The notes: generated from the sequence alone by a model not told the origin. Counted from the stretch's first letter, positions 18,375 through 27,491 are shown. The stretch: DNA of 64,000 nucleotides from Proteobacteria bacterium UBA981 (GCA_002292285.1 DBBP01000008.1:186001-250000); one strand, 5' to 3'. Numbers and translations are program-made.

Positions 18375-19565
18375 ATGGCAATCATGATTGACCACGACCT
18401 TAAACCGCTGAAACCCGATTATCAGGGCGGTTCCATCGTTAATTTGATGACATCGCTGGGTGATCGTCTGGGTGCTGCGTCCTCGGCTTATGCACCATTG
18501 ACGATCATGCCGCAGGCACGATTGGCCCGGGCGCAGCGGGTGGCTCTGGTCGTAATCGACGGTTTGGGCGCGGAGTTGCTGCACCACGTCGGGGCCGCGA
18601 GCCGACTCGCAGGATTGCAGATTGGCACAATGACTTCGGTCTATCCGCCCACCACGGCGAGCGCGATCACCTCCTACATGAGCGGCCAGGCGCCGCAGCA
18701 ACACGGGCTAACGGGTTGGTTTATGCACTTTCGCAAGCTCGGCGCGGTAGCGGCGGTGCTGCCGTTTATGCCCCGTTTCGGTCGTGTGCCGCTGGCGAGT
18801 AGCGGGATTTCGCCGGCAGCGCTCATCAGTGCGCCGAGCTTCGCTGCATCCCTCAATGTGCCCTCAGCCGCGCTACTGCCGAGCGATTTGGTCGATTCAG
18901 ACTATAGCCAACTGCTGGGGGTCGGTTCTAAGCGTGCGGGCTATCGCGGCCTCAGCGATTTTGCGGGCCAACTCGACGGCTTTTGCCGTGGCGATACGGC
19001 TGGTGATTATCTCTACCCCTACTGGCCAAAACTCGATCACCTCTGCCATCTGCACGGCCCGTCCGGGGACGCGGTCCGAGTGCATTTCGAAGCGCTGGAT
19101 GAGGCATTGGGGGACGTCGCGGAGACGGCCGCCAAATCTGGCACGCTGCTCATCATCACTGCCGATCACGGATTCATCGACAGCGGACCAGCGGAACGCA
19201 TCGACCTCGAAACGCATCCGCGCCTGGCCGACATGCTCAGCCTGCCATTGTGTGGCGAACCGCGCACTGCTTTCGCCTACGTGCGCGCGAACCGTGCTGA
19301 AGCATTCGAGAATTACGTGACTGACGAGCTGGCGCACGCCATAGATCTCCACCCCGCAGATGATTTCATTCGGGCTGGCTGGTTCGGCCTCGGTGCGCCA
19401 CATCCAGAGCTCGCTTCGCGAGTCGGTGATTACGTGCTGTGCATGCGCGATCGCTACACGCTTCGCGATCAAATCGTGGGTGAAAATGACGTCCAGCTGC
19501 TCGGTGTGCACGGTGGCTTGAGTACTGCTGAACAGCGCGTGCCACTCATGCTCGCTGGCCCCTGA
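18375..19565 (+). CDS. Alkaline-phosphatase-superfamily phosphodiesterase / nucleotide pyrophosphatase
   Basis: About 396 residues, PF01663-like. The metal and nucleophile signature is complete: VVIDGLG (Asp), SVYPPTTASAIT (Thr nucleophile), YWPKLDHLCHLHG (Asp and His), ITADHGFIDSG (Asp-His) and LLGVHGGL (His). These place two zinc ions and a Thr nucleophile for cleaving phosphodiesters or phosphomonoesters. No signal peptide is obvious. The frame extends upstream to 18330; ATG at 18375 or 18384 are the likely starts, neither with a strong ribosome site. It ends 3 bases before the MFS gene and is probably in one operon with it. Confidence 0.85.
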   Translation: MAIMIDHDLKPLKPDYQGGSIVNLMTSLGDRLGAASSAYAPLTIMPQARLARAQRVALVVIDGLGAELLHHVGAASRLAGLQIGTMTSVYPPTTASAITSYMSGQAPQQHGLTGWFMHFRKLGAVAAVLPFMPRFGRVPLASSGISPAALISAPSFAASLNVPSAALLPSDLVDSDYSQLLGVGSKRAGYRGLSDFAGQLDGFCRGDTAGDYLYPYWPKLDHLCHLHGPSGDAVRVHFEALDEALGDVAETAAKSGTLLIITADHGFIDSGPAERIDLETHPRLADMLSLPLCGEPRTAFAYVRANRAEAFENYVTDELAHAIDLHPADDFIRAGWFGLGAPHPELASRVGDYVLCMRDRYTLRDQIVGENDVQLLGVHGGLSTAEQRVPLMLAGP

Positions 19566-19568
19566 CCG

Positions 19569-20807
19569 ATGCGGTCAAAGCGCGCTGGGGTTCGCCCACC
19601 GCTGTTCTATGGTTGGTATGTGGTCGGGGCAGCCTTCGCGCTCGTGTTCTCGGGCTTTGGTTGCACGTATGCCTTCGGCGCTTTTTTTCTGCCGCTCGCG
19701 TCGAGCTTTGAGGCGACCCGCGCCGAAGTCTCCGCGGTTTTTTCCTATGCCGTCGCGGTCATTTTTATCAGTGGCGCGCTAAGTGGCCAGCTCGCCGATC
19801 GTTTCGGGCCACGCCCGGTCGTGTTGCTCGGTGTCATCGCCATGATAGCCGGCCTGCTCGGCGCTGCCGGGGCGACGAGCCTGGCTCGTGTCAGCGTGAA
19901 TTTCATGCTCGGTCTGGGAATCGGGGTGGGCTTCGTCTACGTGCCGGCGATTGGTGCGGTTCAGCGCTGGTTTGACCGTCGGCGCGGACTCGCTTCTGGG
20001 ATCGCGCTGACAGGAATCGGCCTCGGTACGTTAGTCATGCCGCTGTTGGTCGCGAGCTTGCTCACCACCATGAACTGGCGTGGCGTGATGGTCGTGTTGG
20101 CGGTGGTTGTGGCGGCCTGCTGCATCCCGGCGCTGTTCTTCCTCGAGCGCGATCCAGCGGCGCGAGGTCTGGCGCCGGATGGCGACGGTACACATCAAGC
20201 GGTCGCCTACACGGCCCCAACGGAGACGCTCTGGGCACTGGTACGCTCGCGTCCGTTTCGGCAACTGTATGTGGCTCAACTCGTCATATCGTGCGCGATC
20301 ATGGTGCCATTTGTACACATCGTGCCGTACGCCATCGACTTGTCCATCGCCCCGAAACAGGCGGCCGGACTTGTCAGTTTAATCGGCCTTGGGAGTATGC
20401 TCGGCAGAATGACCATGGGCGGCGTTGCAGACCGCTTTGGACGTAAGCCGACGCAAGTCGTTCTTTTTGTTGCGCTTGGGGCGTCCTACCTGGCCTGGTT
20501 CGCGGCAGAAAGCTATCCGAGTCTGATTCTTTTCGCGCTTGGCTACGGCATTTTTTACGGTGGGTTCATTGCGCTGATGCCGGCGCTAATTGCGGATTAT
20601 TTCTCCGGTCCACGGCTGAGCTCGGTAATTGGCCTGCAGTACACATCAGCTGCGTTTGGAAGCCTCATCGGCCCAGTGGCTGCAGGAACAATTTATGACC
20701 GCACTGGCGCGTATGGGTTGGCGTTGCTGGTGGCAGCTGTCCTATGTGTGCTGTCTGCAACACTATTGGCAGCGACCACACCACCCGAACTGCACGCCGA
20801 TAGGTAG
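19569..20807 (+). CDS. MFS transporter (OFA/monocarboxylate-type)
   Basis: 412 residues with about 12 hydrophobic helices. The first helix starts PLFYGWYVVGAAFALVFSGF, and the loop 2-3 signature GQLADRFGPRPV and its counterpart GGVADRFGRKPTQ mark a major facilitator. The opening and the FGCTYAFGAFFLPL stretch resemble oxalate/formate and monocarboxylate permeases. Inner membrane. It starts 3 bases after the phosphodiesterase stop, so translation is probably coupled. Substrate unknown. Confidence 0.88.
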   Translation: MRSKRAGVRPPLFYGWYVVGAAFALVFSGFGCTYAFGAFFLPLASSFEATRAEVSAVFSYAVAVIFISGALSGQLADRFGPRPVVLLGVIAMIAGLLGAAGATSLARVSVNFMLGLGIGVGFVYVPAIGAVQRWFDRRRGLASGIALTGIGLGTLVMPLLVASLLTTMNWRGVMVVLAVVVAACCIPALFFLERDPAARGLAPDGDGTHQAVAYTAPTETLWALVRSRPFRQLYVAQLVISCAIMVPFVHIVPYAIDLSIAPKQAAGLVSLIGLGSMLGRMTMGGVADRFGRKPTQVVLFVALGASYLAWFAAESYPSLILFALGYGIFYGGFIALMPALIADYFSGPRLSSVIGLQYTSAAFGSLIGPVAAGTIYDRTGAYGLALLVAAVLCVLSATLLAATTPPELHADR

Positions 20808-20957
20808 AATCGACGCGTCTGACCGCAGACCAACGAAACGGACCCGTCTATGTTCCACCTCAGCGCCGGTCGCCTTGCGGCAGCTTTTTTCACCTGTATC
20901 AGCATGCTTAAGCACGCGCCTCATGGTCCGCCAACAACACATCATCGGAGAGTTGCT

Positions 20958-23117
20958 ATGTCGTCGCGAGGTCGGTCTTGGTTGACGCTTCGACGCCGCC
21001 TGTTTGAGTTACACCTCAGCGAGCCCCAGAAGCGTCGCCGCCGGGCTCGCCGGCAACCCCCAGAGCCAGTTGGCCCGAGCGTGAATTGGCGTCGCTGGAT
21101 GCTAGTTTCTGTCGCATTCGGGGGCGGTGTGGTCATTTTAATGGCTATCGCCCTGGCGACTTTTGACGCTAATCACTACAAGCAGGAGTTGCGCGACCTC
21201 GGTAGCGAGATGACCGGTCGCGAAGTCGATATTCGCGGCGATATCGAATTGCAACTCGGTTTACATCCGCGTTTAACGGTCGCTGGCGTGAGCCTCGGAA
21301 ACCCGCAATGGGCGAGCGAGGCGACGATGTTCGACGTTGCCCATCTCGAAATTCGAGTCAACCTGTTGCCATTGCTTCGCCATCGCGTTGAGATGACTCA
21401 TATCGTTGTCCACGACGCCACCCTCAGGCTCGAGAAGGACAGTCAGGGGCAGGCCAACTGGGCGTTTGGCCCGCCAGCCGAGATCGAAAATACTGCTGCT
21501 GAACGTCCCAATCTACGTTGGCTCGACGTCCGGGAAATCTCCCTCCGTAATAGCCGAGTCGAATATCGCGAACCGGACCGAGAACCCATCGTTGTACTCG
21601 CCGAACGCATAGAACTCACTCCGGACGGTTATAACGAGCCGCTCAGGTTACGAGCCAAGCTCGATTATCAAGCGCACACGTTGCAGCTTGCGGCGTTGCT
21701 CGCGCCCTTGCCCCGATTGTTCGCAAACGATCCGTACGAGGTTGATTTGCGTGCGAATATTGGCGATTTTCGCCTGGAAACGACCGGTACGCTGAAGCAC
21801 CCGCTGGACATCAGCGGGGTCGATTTCGACTTCCAGGTGACGGTGCATCCGAAAATGTTCATGCCAGCACAGGATGAGGATGATTTTGTCGAGCTCACGC
21901 GCTGGCAGATTCACGGGCGCCTTCATGACGATGGCGATCAACTCCTGTTTGACGCCGTTGACGCGAGTTCAGGTGCTTCCCGGGTCACCGCCAAAGCGGT
22001 GCTCCGGCCGTGGCAAAATCCGCCCGAACTCAATCTCTCGCTGAATTCCGAGCTGCTCGATTTGACGCCATACGTCCGCTCGACCCGAACGCCGGGAGAT
22101 CAGCCGAAGTTGTTTTCCGCAACGCCCATTCCGTTCGACTATCTTGTCGCGATTAACGTCGAATTAGAGGCTAACGTCGAGAAATTAAAGCTCCCGAGTT
22201 CAGAATTGCGTAAATTTCGAATGCGCACGACCATTCTCGACGGCACGCTTGATGTCAGCGATCTGAGCGCGCAAATCGGTCGAGGCGGCATCACGGCAAA
22301 AATGCGCGTCGTCGCGACCGATGAACTGCCTGCCCTGTCGTATGCCCTGACCGTGAGCGACGTTGCGAGTGGCGCCCTGATGAGTGAAGCGGCTGCAAAA
22401 CTGGTGCGCGGTGGTCAGGTCGATGTCGACCTCAATATTGATAGCAAGGGGAAGTCCGCGGCGGAACTGGCCGCAAACGCAAACGGTAATGTTTTGATTT
22501 CCCTGCGGAATATGGATTTCCTCAGCGAAGCGATGAGCACTGTGCAGACAGATTTGGCGCTTAAGGCATTCCGTTTGCTTAATCCGCGCGCGGGAAATCA
22601 GTCTCGCGATACGATCGAATGTGCGGTGGTTAATTTCCCGCTCACGAACGGAATAGCGCGAAATAAAACTGCAATCGGCATCACGACCACCTCGATGAGC
22701 ATTCTTGGCGGCGGTCATATCGATCTGAAATCCGAGCGTATCGATATCGGTGTCAATCCAAAGCCACGCGACGGCATTGGGCTGAACGTTGCGGGTCTTG
22801 TCGATTTCATTCGCATCGGTGGCACGCTGACTGAACCGCACCCGACCACTGATGCCGCTGGCGTCGCCATGGCAGGCCTGAAAGCTGGTGCGGCAGTTGC
22901 CACCGGCGGCCTCTCAATACTTGCGGAGGGGCTTGTCGACCGAGCCCAGGCGAAAACAAACGCCTGTGAAATTGCCGCCGGGACTGCGGCGCTTGTCGTC
23001 GATGCGGAAACTGACCAGCCATCGGCATTGGAAGCCGCCGGTCAGCGTTCGTCCGACGCTCTGAAGGAGGCAGGAAAATCGGTAAAAGGCGCTTTCAATC
23101 GTTTATTTGGAGATTGA
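20958..23117 (+). CDS. AsmA family protein
   Basis: About 719 residues. A basic N terminus (Arg/Lys-rich, to residue ~45) precedes one membrane anchor, WMLVSVAFGGGVVILMAIAL, then FDANHYKQELRDLGSEMTGR and long beta-rich repeats typical of AsmA/TamB-like lipid-transfer bridges. The C-terminal AsmA domain includes GGGHIDLKSERIDIGVNPKP, then VRIGGTL-like IRIGGTLTEPHPTTD. The frame is open from 20850, but ATG at 20958 has GGAGAG seven bases upstream and is chosen. Proteins of this class span the periplasm and move phospholipid or assist outer-membrane assembly. It ends before an AT-rich segment and a convergent LLM gene. Confidence 0.88.
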   Translation: MSSRGRSWLTLRRRLFELHLSEPQKRRRRARRQPPEPVGPSVNWRRWMLVSVAFGGGVVILMAIALATFDANHYKQELRDLGSEMTGREVDIRGDIELQLGLHPRLTVAGVSLGNPQWASEATMFDVAHLEIRVNLLPLLRHRVEMTHIVVHDATLRLEKDSQGQANWAFGPPAEIENTAAERPNLRWLDVREISLRNSRVEYREPDREPIVVLAERIELTPDGYNEPLRLRAKLDYQAHTLQLAALLAPLPRLFANDPYEVDLRANIGDFRLETTGTLKHPLDISGVDFDFQVTVHPKMFMPAQDEDDFVELTRWQIHGRLHDDGDQLLFDAVDASSGASRVTAKAVLRPWQNPPELNLSLNSELLDLTPYVRSTRTPGDQPKLFSATPIPFDYLVAINVELEANVEKLKLPSSELRKFRMRTTILDGTLDVSDLSAQIGRGGITAKMRVVATDELPALSYALTVSDVASGALMSEAAAKLVRGGQVDVDLNIDSKGKSAAELAANANGNVLISLRNMDFLSEAMSTVQTDLALKAFRLLNPRAGNQSRDTIECAVVNFPLTNGIARNKTAIGITTTSMSILGGGHIDLKSERIDIGVNPKPRDGIGLNVAGLVDFIRIGGTLTEPHPTTDAAGVAMAGLKAGAAVATGGLSILAEGLVDRAQAKTNACEIAAGTAALVVDAETDQPSALEAAGQRSSDALKEAGKSVKGAFNRLFGD

Positions 23118-23220
23118 TATCGCTACGCAGATAGTAATTATTTACATTAAATTATTTTCGTAATTATTTGATAAATATAAATAATAAGTATCATATTAAA
23201 GTACTTTATTCACCGATGCA
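23118..23220. other. Short AT-rich segment with direct repeats between convergent genes
   Basis: From about 23125 to 23215 the sequence is nearly all A and T in an otherwise GC-rich region. The decamer GTAATTATTT occurs twice (23134-23143 and 23160-23169), followed by runs of ATAAAT/AATAAT. It lies between the ends of the AsmA gene and the convergent LLM gene. Nothing coding seen; the rest of the gap to 23388 shows no feature. Confidence 0.6.
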
Positions 23221-23388
23221 GCGAAGCGACTGCAGTAGCCGTACCTGACGTTTGCCCCCGCCTCGCGCCCACTGTGGTGATTAGCCCCCAGCTTTGTGGA
23301 ATGGCGCAGCGCTAGGGAGTTGGCGCGAGTTCCCGGTCTGGCACTTTCCTGGGTCAGCAAAGTTGTTCTCTGTCCCTGGATGCGTGGC

Positions 23389-24249
23389 CTAGCTCAAAAG
23401 TTCATCCGCGATGGTATCGATGGCTTTTTCCATGGCGTCTTGCCCGGGTACAAAGGCGGCGAGGATGACCTGGTCGATACCAGTATCTTCGTAGCGCTTC
23501 AGGGTATCGCGGTCGCAAGGGTTGCCGTAGGGAGACAGTGCCACTTTGACGTCGCGGACGTCGCGGCCTTCACGATCGCAATGTTCGGCGAGTAACTTGA
23601 GTTTCTCCTCGACCTGGTCAGGCATAACGTCTACGCCGTACCAGTGGCCGAATCGAGCAACCCGGCGTAGCGCGGCTTTGCCCTCGCCACCAAAGTACAG
23701 CGGCGGGTGTGGGGTTTGGACCGGTAGCGGGTACTGCCAACATTCCGGCAGGTTGAAAAATTCCCCCGAGTAACTGGATATGCCGTCGTTCCAGAGTGCT
23801 TTCATCGCCCTGATGTAGTCATCGGAACGCGCGCCACGTCGCTCAAACGACTCCCCGAGTGCCGCGAACTCTTCGGCTAACCAGCCGACACCGATACCGA
23901 AATCGAGGCGCCCGCCGGACAAGACATCGACGTCCGCGGCCTGCTTCGCCGTCAGTGCAGGATTGCGTTGCGGTAACACCACGACACCCGTGCCGAGCCG
24001 AAGCTTTTTCGTGTGAGCGGCGATAAAACTCAGAAGATTGAACGGCTCCAATCCGAGCAAAGTCGGGTCAACCGGAAAGGAACCATCCTTTGCGTAAGGA
24101 TAGTCAGACTGAATATGTTTCGGAATGAGGATGTGATCGACTGCCCATACGGAATGAAAACCGCGCTCGTCGAGGCCCCGCGCTATTCTCGCCACATACT
24201 CCGGATCGGAGGTCTGACCACCAAATAAGGGCATTAAACCGACTTTCAT
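23389..24249 (-). CDS. LLM class (luciferase-like) oxidoreductase, TIGR03619-like
   Basis: About 286 residues. It begins MKVGLMPLFGG, then RGLDERGFHSVWAVDHILIP, GVVVLPQRNPALTAKQAADV and GGRLDFGIGVGWLAEEF: the TIM-barrel flavin (F420 or FMN) family related to bacterial luciferase. The C-terminal DVMPDQVEEKLKLLAEH is typical. Such enzymes transfer hydride with F420 or FMN, or act as monooxygenases; the cofactor is not decidable here. Start ATG 24249 is used because GGAG lies about eight bases upstream. No operon partner. Confidence 0.85.
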   Translation of the reverse strand: MKVGLMPLFGGQTSDPEYVARIARGLDERGFHSVWAVDHILIPKHIQSDYPYAKDGSFPVDPTLLGLEPFNLLSFIAAHTKKLRLGTGVVVLPQRNPALTAKQAADVDVLSGGRLDFGIGVGWLAEEFAALGESFERRGARSDDYIRAMKALWNDGISSYSGEFFNLPECWQYPLPVQTPHPPLYFGGEGKAALRRVARFGHWYGVDVMPDQVEEKLKLLAEHCDREGRDVRDVKVALSPYGNPCDRDTLKRYEDTGIDQVILAAFVPGQDAMEKAIDTIADELLS

Positions 24250-24522
24250 ATTGCACTCCACGATCCCAACATTAAATTCAGTGAGCGAATATAGGGATTT
24301 CTGTGCTTCGATGACAGCACATGCTTGGCCAGCGATTGGAGCGCCGGTAGGTTAAAGGTGCATTTGCCATTACACTTAATCGCTGGATTGCCGGGCCCGT
24401 CGCCGCAGACCGACATTACGACACCCTTGCCGAGGTCATTGACCGAGACCAGCCTGCGTCGAGGCCTCGCCCATACGTTGTAACTAATTATTTTTTCCAA
24501 CAAAAACATGTGATTGCAGATT

Positions 24523-24542
24523 TTTGGAGGATGTTCTCCAAA
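24523..24542. repeat. Inverted repeat TTTGGAG-N6-CTCCAAA (candidate activator site)
   Basis: Perfect 7-bp palindromic arms 23-33 bases upstream of the sigma-54-like promoter. The flanks also repeat GCAGAT on both sides. Sigma-54 promoters need an upstream enhancer-binding protein, and PEP-CTERM genes in some bacteria use the PrsK/PrsR system, so this is a plausible operator; inference only. Confidence 0.4.
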
Positions 24543-24555
24543 TCGCAGATAAAAG

Positions 24556-24571
24556 TGGCCCACTTAATGCA
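24556..24571 (+). promoter_or_regulatory. Sigma-54-like (-24/-12) promoter
   Basis: TGGCCCACTTAATGCA: the GG and GC dinucleotides have the 10-base spacing of the TGGCAC-N5-TTGC consensus. The predicted start would fall near 24582. That favours ATG 24622 rather than ATG 24583 as the translation start, giving a leader of about 40 bases. Confidence 0.55.
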
Positions 24572-24621
24572 TGGCATAAAACATGATGAAAGCTGATTTT
24601 CTGACAATTGACGCGAATAAA

Positions 24622-25272
24622 ATGAAAGCGAACGCGCGCTGGATAGCCATTTTATGTCTGTTCGGCGCTAGTCCTCTGGCTTCGGCGGCATTTCTGGTCG
24701 AGGTCTGGGATTTGGGCAGCAGCGACGTGACCTCTATCGCCGCGGCGGAGGCGCCCATGGGCGGTCCATCATCGGCTTCCGGCTATTACGATGACGTGAA
24801 TTTTAACGACGAATTCCTACATTACGATGGTGAGTTCTCCGGGAGCAATTCATTGTTTCCGTTACTTTTAGACGACACGTTTTCGCTTCGCGCAACGGCC
24901 GAGATCATTATTGAAGACGCAGGCACTTACACGTTTGGGTTCAATAGTGACGATGGTGCGGTTCTGCGTTTGAATGGTGTCGACATTGTGACTGACGATT
25001 CAGTGCACGCCCCGCGAACTCGGCTATCGACGTTTTCACTTTCCGCCGGTAGTTACGGGATCGAATTGATTTATTTCGAAAATCACGGCGCCGGCACCAT
25101 TGAATTATTCAGTGCCCTTGGCACATATGCGGCTTTCGACCCAGGCGCGTTCAGGCTGATCGGTGATGTAGCTGGTGGTGGCATCGCGACGACGGCGGTG
25201 CCAATTCCGCCGGCCCTGTTGCTTATGGGTAGTGCGCTAATCGGCGTGTTTTTTCGGCGGCGCCAGCGGTAG
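24622..25272 (+). CDS. PEP-CTERM/VPxPA-type exosortase-target protein with PA14-like domain
   Basis: About 216 residues. Signal peptide MKANARWIAILCLFGASPLA, then a PA14-like carbohydrate-binding region: ATAEIIIEDAGTYTFGFNSD, GAVLRLNGVDIVTDD, SLSAGSYGIELIYFENHGAG. The C terminus is AVPIPPALLLMGSALIGVFF followed by RRRQR: a short proline motif, one transmembrane stretch and a basic tail, as in PEP-CTERM proteins that exosortase processes. The product is likely exported and tied to exopolysaccharide. The reading frame is also open from ATG 24583; the later ATG fits the signal peptide and promoter better. No exosortase gene is in the window. It ends before a poorly coding stretch. Confidence 0.8.
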   Translation: MKANARWIAILCLFGASPLASAAFLVEVWDLGSSDVTSIAAAEAPMGGPSSASGYYDDVNFNDEFLHYDGEFSGSNSLFPLLLDDTFSLRATAEIIIEDAGTYTFGFNSDDGAVLRLNGVDIVTDDSVHAPRTRLSTFSLSAGSYGIELIYFENHGAGTIELFSALGTYAAFDPGAFRLIGDVAGGGIATTAVPIPPALLLMGSALIGVFFRRRQR

Positions 25273-25893
25273 CTTCCGCCTGGCCGCGAAGTGCAGTTGC
25301 GTTATTTCGCCCGCGCTTTGTCGCGCCCCTTTTGAGCCACCAATTCGTGCAGTCAATTCGCTCGTAATCAGTCGCGAATGCTGCGTAATCACCCGTACCA
25401 TAGAGGTGTACGCTAGTGCCGGGTTGACGGATTGCGTCTCGGACGAGCAATGCCGGATGATTAATCGAGTATCGACCGCGTCCGTAACATCAATCCGGTT
25501 ATATCTGCTCGCGCCGTAAGCGCCTGTTGCATATCCGCCCGCACATACCGGGTCAGCAAAATGGGCGGCATCTGGCCGCTCAAATCCATATCCGCCGAAT
25601 TGACTGCCCCGATCTGAAAGTATCCGCCCGCCCACACAGCATCCCTGGTGCAGCACGATTTGTTCAAGCGCGCCAGGATTCTGTATCGATCCATACGGAT
25701 AGGTGCGGTCCGCCATATTTAACGGATCGACGCCGGCAATCCTCGTTATGCGTTTGTCAGGTAGTTGTTGATCGCCAGCGTGGACGGCTCGCTGTTGATG
25801 ACCGCCCGGCACCCCGATCAGATAAGTCGAGCGGCTGGTGCTCTTCGGCACCATAACTAAAGCGCGCTTTTATCAGGTTCAACCGTGGAAGCC
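25273..25893. other. 620-base stretch without a recognisable gene; possible decayed sequence
   Basis: Between the PEP-CTERM gene and the 3' end of the biotin carboxylase. Minus-strand frames (25237-25854, 25461-25694) are open but overlap one another and match no family I recognise. Several GGCGGATA-like words recur (near 25505-25640), giving Gly-Tyr-rich or Ala-Asp-rich conceptual peptides. Could be a remnant of a longer gene; no function assigned. Confidence 0.35.
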
Positions 25894-27252
25894 TCAAGGT
25901 TGAAATTGCCGCTCAATCCAGCCTTCCAGAAAGCGGGTATCGAATTCACGGCCAGTGATGGCTGGATCTTCGGTGAGCAATCGGTGCAAAGCGACGGTCG
26001 TCGGCAGACCATCGATTTGAAGCTCGCCTAGCGCGACTCGCAGGCGGGCAAGACAGACGTCGCGATCGGGGCCGTGAACAATTAACTTTCCGAGTAACGA
26101 GTCGTAGAAAGGTGGCACGGTGTATCCTTCATAGAGCATCGAATCAAAACGTATATTGGCCCCTTCCGGAACTCGTAAGGTCTCCACGGTACCAGGCCGC
26201 GGCATGAAATTTTTCTCGGGGTCCTCAGCGTTAATACGGCACTCAATGGCATGCCCACTAATCTTGATTTCATCCTGATGAATCGCCAGCGGCTCGCCGC
26301 CAGCGATGCGCAGCATCGCCTGGACCAGGTCGACGCCCGTGATCATTTCCGTAGTGGGATGTTCGACTTGAATCCGGGTGTTTACTTCGATGAAGTAGAA
26401 CTCGTGAGTTATCGGGTCGTATAGGTACTCTACTGTTCCAGCCCCGCAGTAGTTGACCGCGCGCGCCAATGCGACAGCGCTGTCACACATCGCGGTGCGG
26501 ACCTGGCCGGGAAGATCGAAAGCCGGCGCTTCCTCCCAGACTTTCTGGCGTCGCCGTTGCAACGAACACTCGCGTTCGAAGCAATGGACATAGTTTTGAC
26601 CGTCGCCGAGGAATTGCACCTCGACATGGCGCGCGGCACCGATCACTTTCTCGATGTACAAGCCGTCGTCGCCAAAGGACGCGGCCGCTTCGCGGGCAGC
26701 CTGGGGGAAACAAGTCTCAAACTCGTCGATGTTGTGCGCGACGCGAATACCACGCCCGCCGCCGCCGGCGGCGGCCTTAATCATCAAAGGGAATCCGATT
26801 TCTGTGACGGTGGCGCGGGCCGCATCGATATCTGCGACGCGCCCGACGCTGCCTGGTACGGTTGGGACGCCCGCCTCGGCTGCGATCTTGCGAGCTGCAA
26901 CTTTATCGCCAAGCAGGCGAATAGAGGCGCCGTCAGGCCCTACGAACGTCATGCCTGCGGCGACGACAGCATCTGCGAAATCACCGTTTTCGGCCAAAAA
27001 GCCATAGCCAGGATGGACCGCATCAGCGCCAGAGTTGTGGGCTGCTGTGACCACCGTTTCGATGTCTAAATATGATTTTGCCGCAGGACCTGGGCCGATA
27101 TTCACGGCATCGTCGGCCAGTATCACGGCCAAAGAATCAGCATCTGCGTCGCTATAGGCCTGGACCGTTCGGATGCCGAGCTCGTTGCAGGCCCGAATGA
27201 TGCGCACGGCGATTTCGCCGCGATTGGCGATGAAGACCGAGCGCAAAGTCAT
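25894..27252 (-). CDS. Biotin carboxylase subunit (AccC-like, acyl-CoA carboxylase)
   Basis: 452 residues, usual length for a stand-alone biotin carboxylase. ATP-grasp features are clear: FIANRGEIAVRIIRACNELG at the start, HPGYGFLAENGDFADA, IKAAAGGGGRGIRVA (glycine-rich loop), the pair ECSLQRRRQKVWEEAPAF, EVNTRIQVEHPTTEMITG and GHAIECRINAEDPEKNF. It carboxylates biotin with ATP and bicarbonate. The start overlaps the stop of the upstream carrier-like gene by four bases, so the two are coupled. No carboxyltransferase subunit is adjacent, and the upstream carrier lacks its biotin lysine. It ends a run of acyl-CoA genes. Confidence 0.93.
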   Translation of the reverse strand: MTLRSVFIANRGEIAVRIIRACNELGIRTVQAYSDADADSLAVILADDAVNIGPGPAAKSYLDIETVVTAAHNSGADAVHPGYGFLAENGDFADAVVAAGMTFVGPDGASIRLLGDKVAARKIAAEAGVPTVPGSVGRVADIDAARATVTEIGFPLMIKAAAGGGGRGIRVAHNIDEFETCFPQAAREAAASFGDDGLYIEKVIGAARHVEVQFLGDGQNYVHCFERECSLQRRRQKVWEEAPAFDLPGQVRTAMCDSAVALARAVNYCGAGTVEYLYDPITHEFYFIEVNTRIQVEHPTTEMITGVDLVQAMLRIAGGEPLAIHQDEIKISGHAIECRINAEDPEKNFMPRPGTVETLRVPEGANIRFDSMLYEGYTVPPFYDSLLGKLIVHGPDRDVCLARLRVALGELQIDGLPTTVALHRLLTEDPAITGREFDTRFLEGWIERQFQP

Positions 27253-27491
27253 GCTTCGACCACTGCGATGGCCTCCGCGGCCATCATTGCGGCGCTATCT
27301 TCGATCACAATCCGAATCGGCAGACCGCAGACATCAGGGGTTAGGTCCTGATGATTCGTCACCATTTCGGCGAGCTCAGTCAGGCCACCCGCCGCGATCA
27401 CATCACTCGCTTCTGTAAATGCCGCCTTGTCAGGCGAAGGTTGGCGATAGCCGGTTCCGGGCAACGGCGACAGTACCTCTGATGTGCTCAT
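27249..27491 (-). CDS. Biotin/lipoyl-carrier-like protein without the biotin lysine
   Basis: 80 residues from ATG at 27491 (AGGAGA just upstream). SEVLSPLPGTGYRQPSPDKA matches the start of biotin carboxyl carrier domains, and the remainder follows the two-hammerhead fold ending IEDSAAMMAAEAIAVVEA. In normal carriers the turn reads EAMKM with the biotinylated Lys. Here it reads AEMVTNH, with Val44 at the Lys position (codon GTG). The gene overlaps biotin carboxylase by four bases. Either it is a non-biotinylated, perhaps regulatory or scaffold, subunit or it is degenerating; its coupled position and good ribosome site argue for expression. Confidence 0.75.
   Translation of the reverse strand: MSTSEVLSPLPGTGYRQPSPDKAAFTEASDVIAAGGLTELAEMVTNHQDLTPDVCGLPIRIVIEDSAAMMAAEAIAVVEA

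Larger units (their letters stand above)
24262..24621. promoter_or_regulatory. Upstream region of the PEP-CTERM gene
   Basis: About 360 bases without a gene, AT-richer from 24475 onward. It holds a 7-bp inverted repeat at 24523-24542 and a sigma-54-like promoter at 24556-24571, described separately. A minus-strand frame of 105 codons (24246-24563) across it has no recognisable content. Confidence 0.5.
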
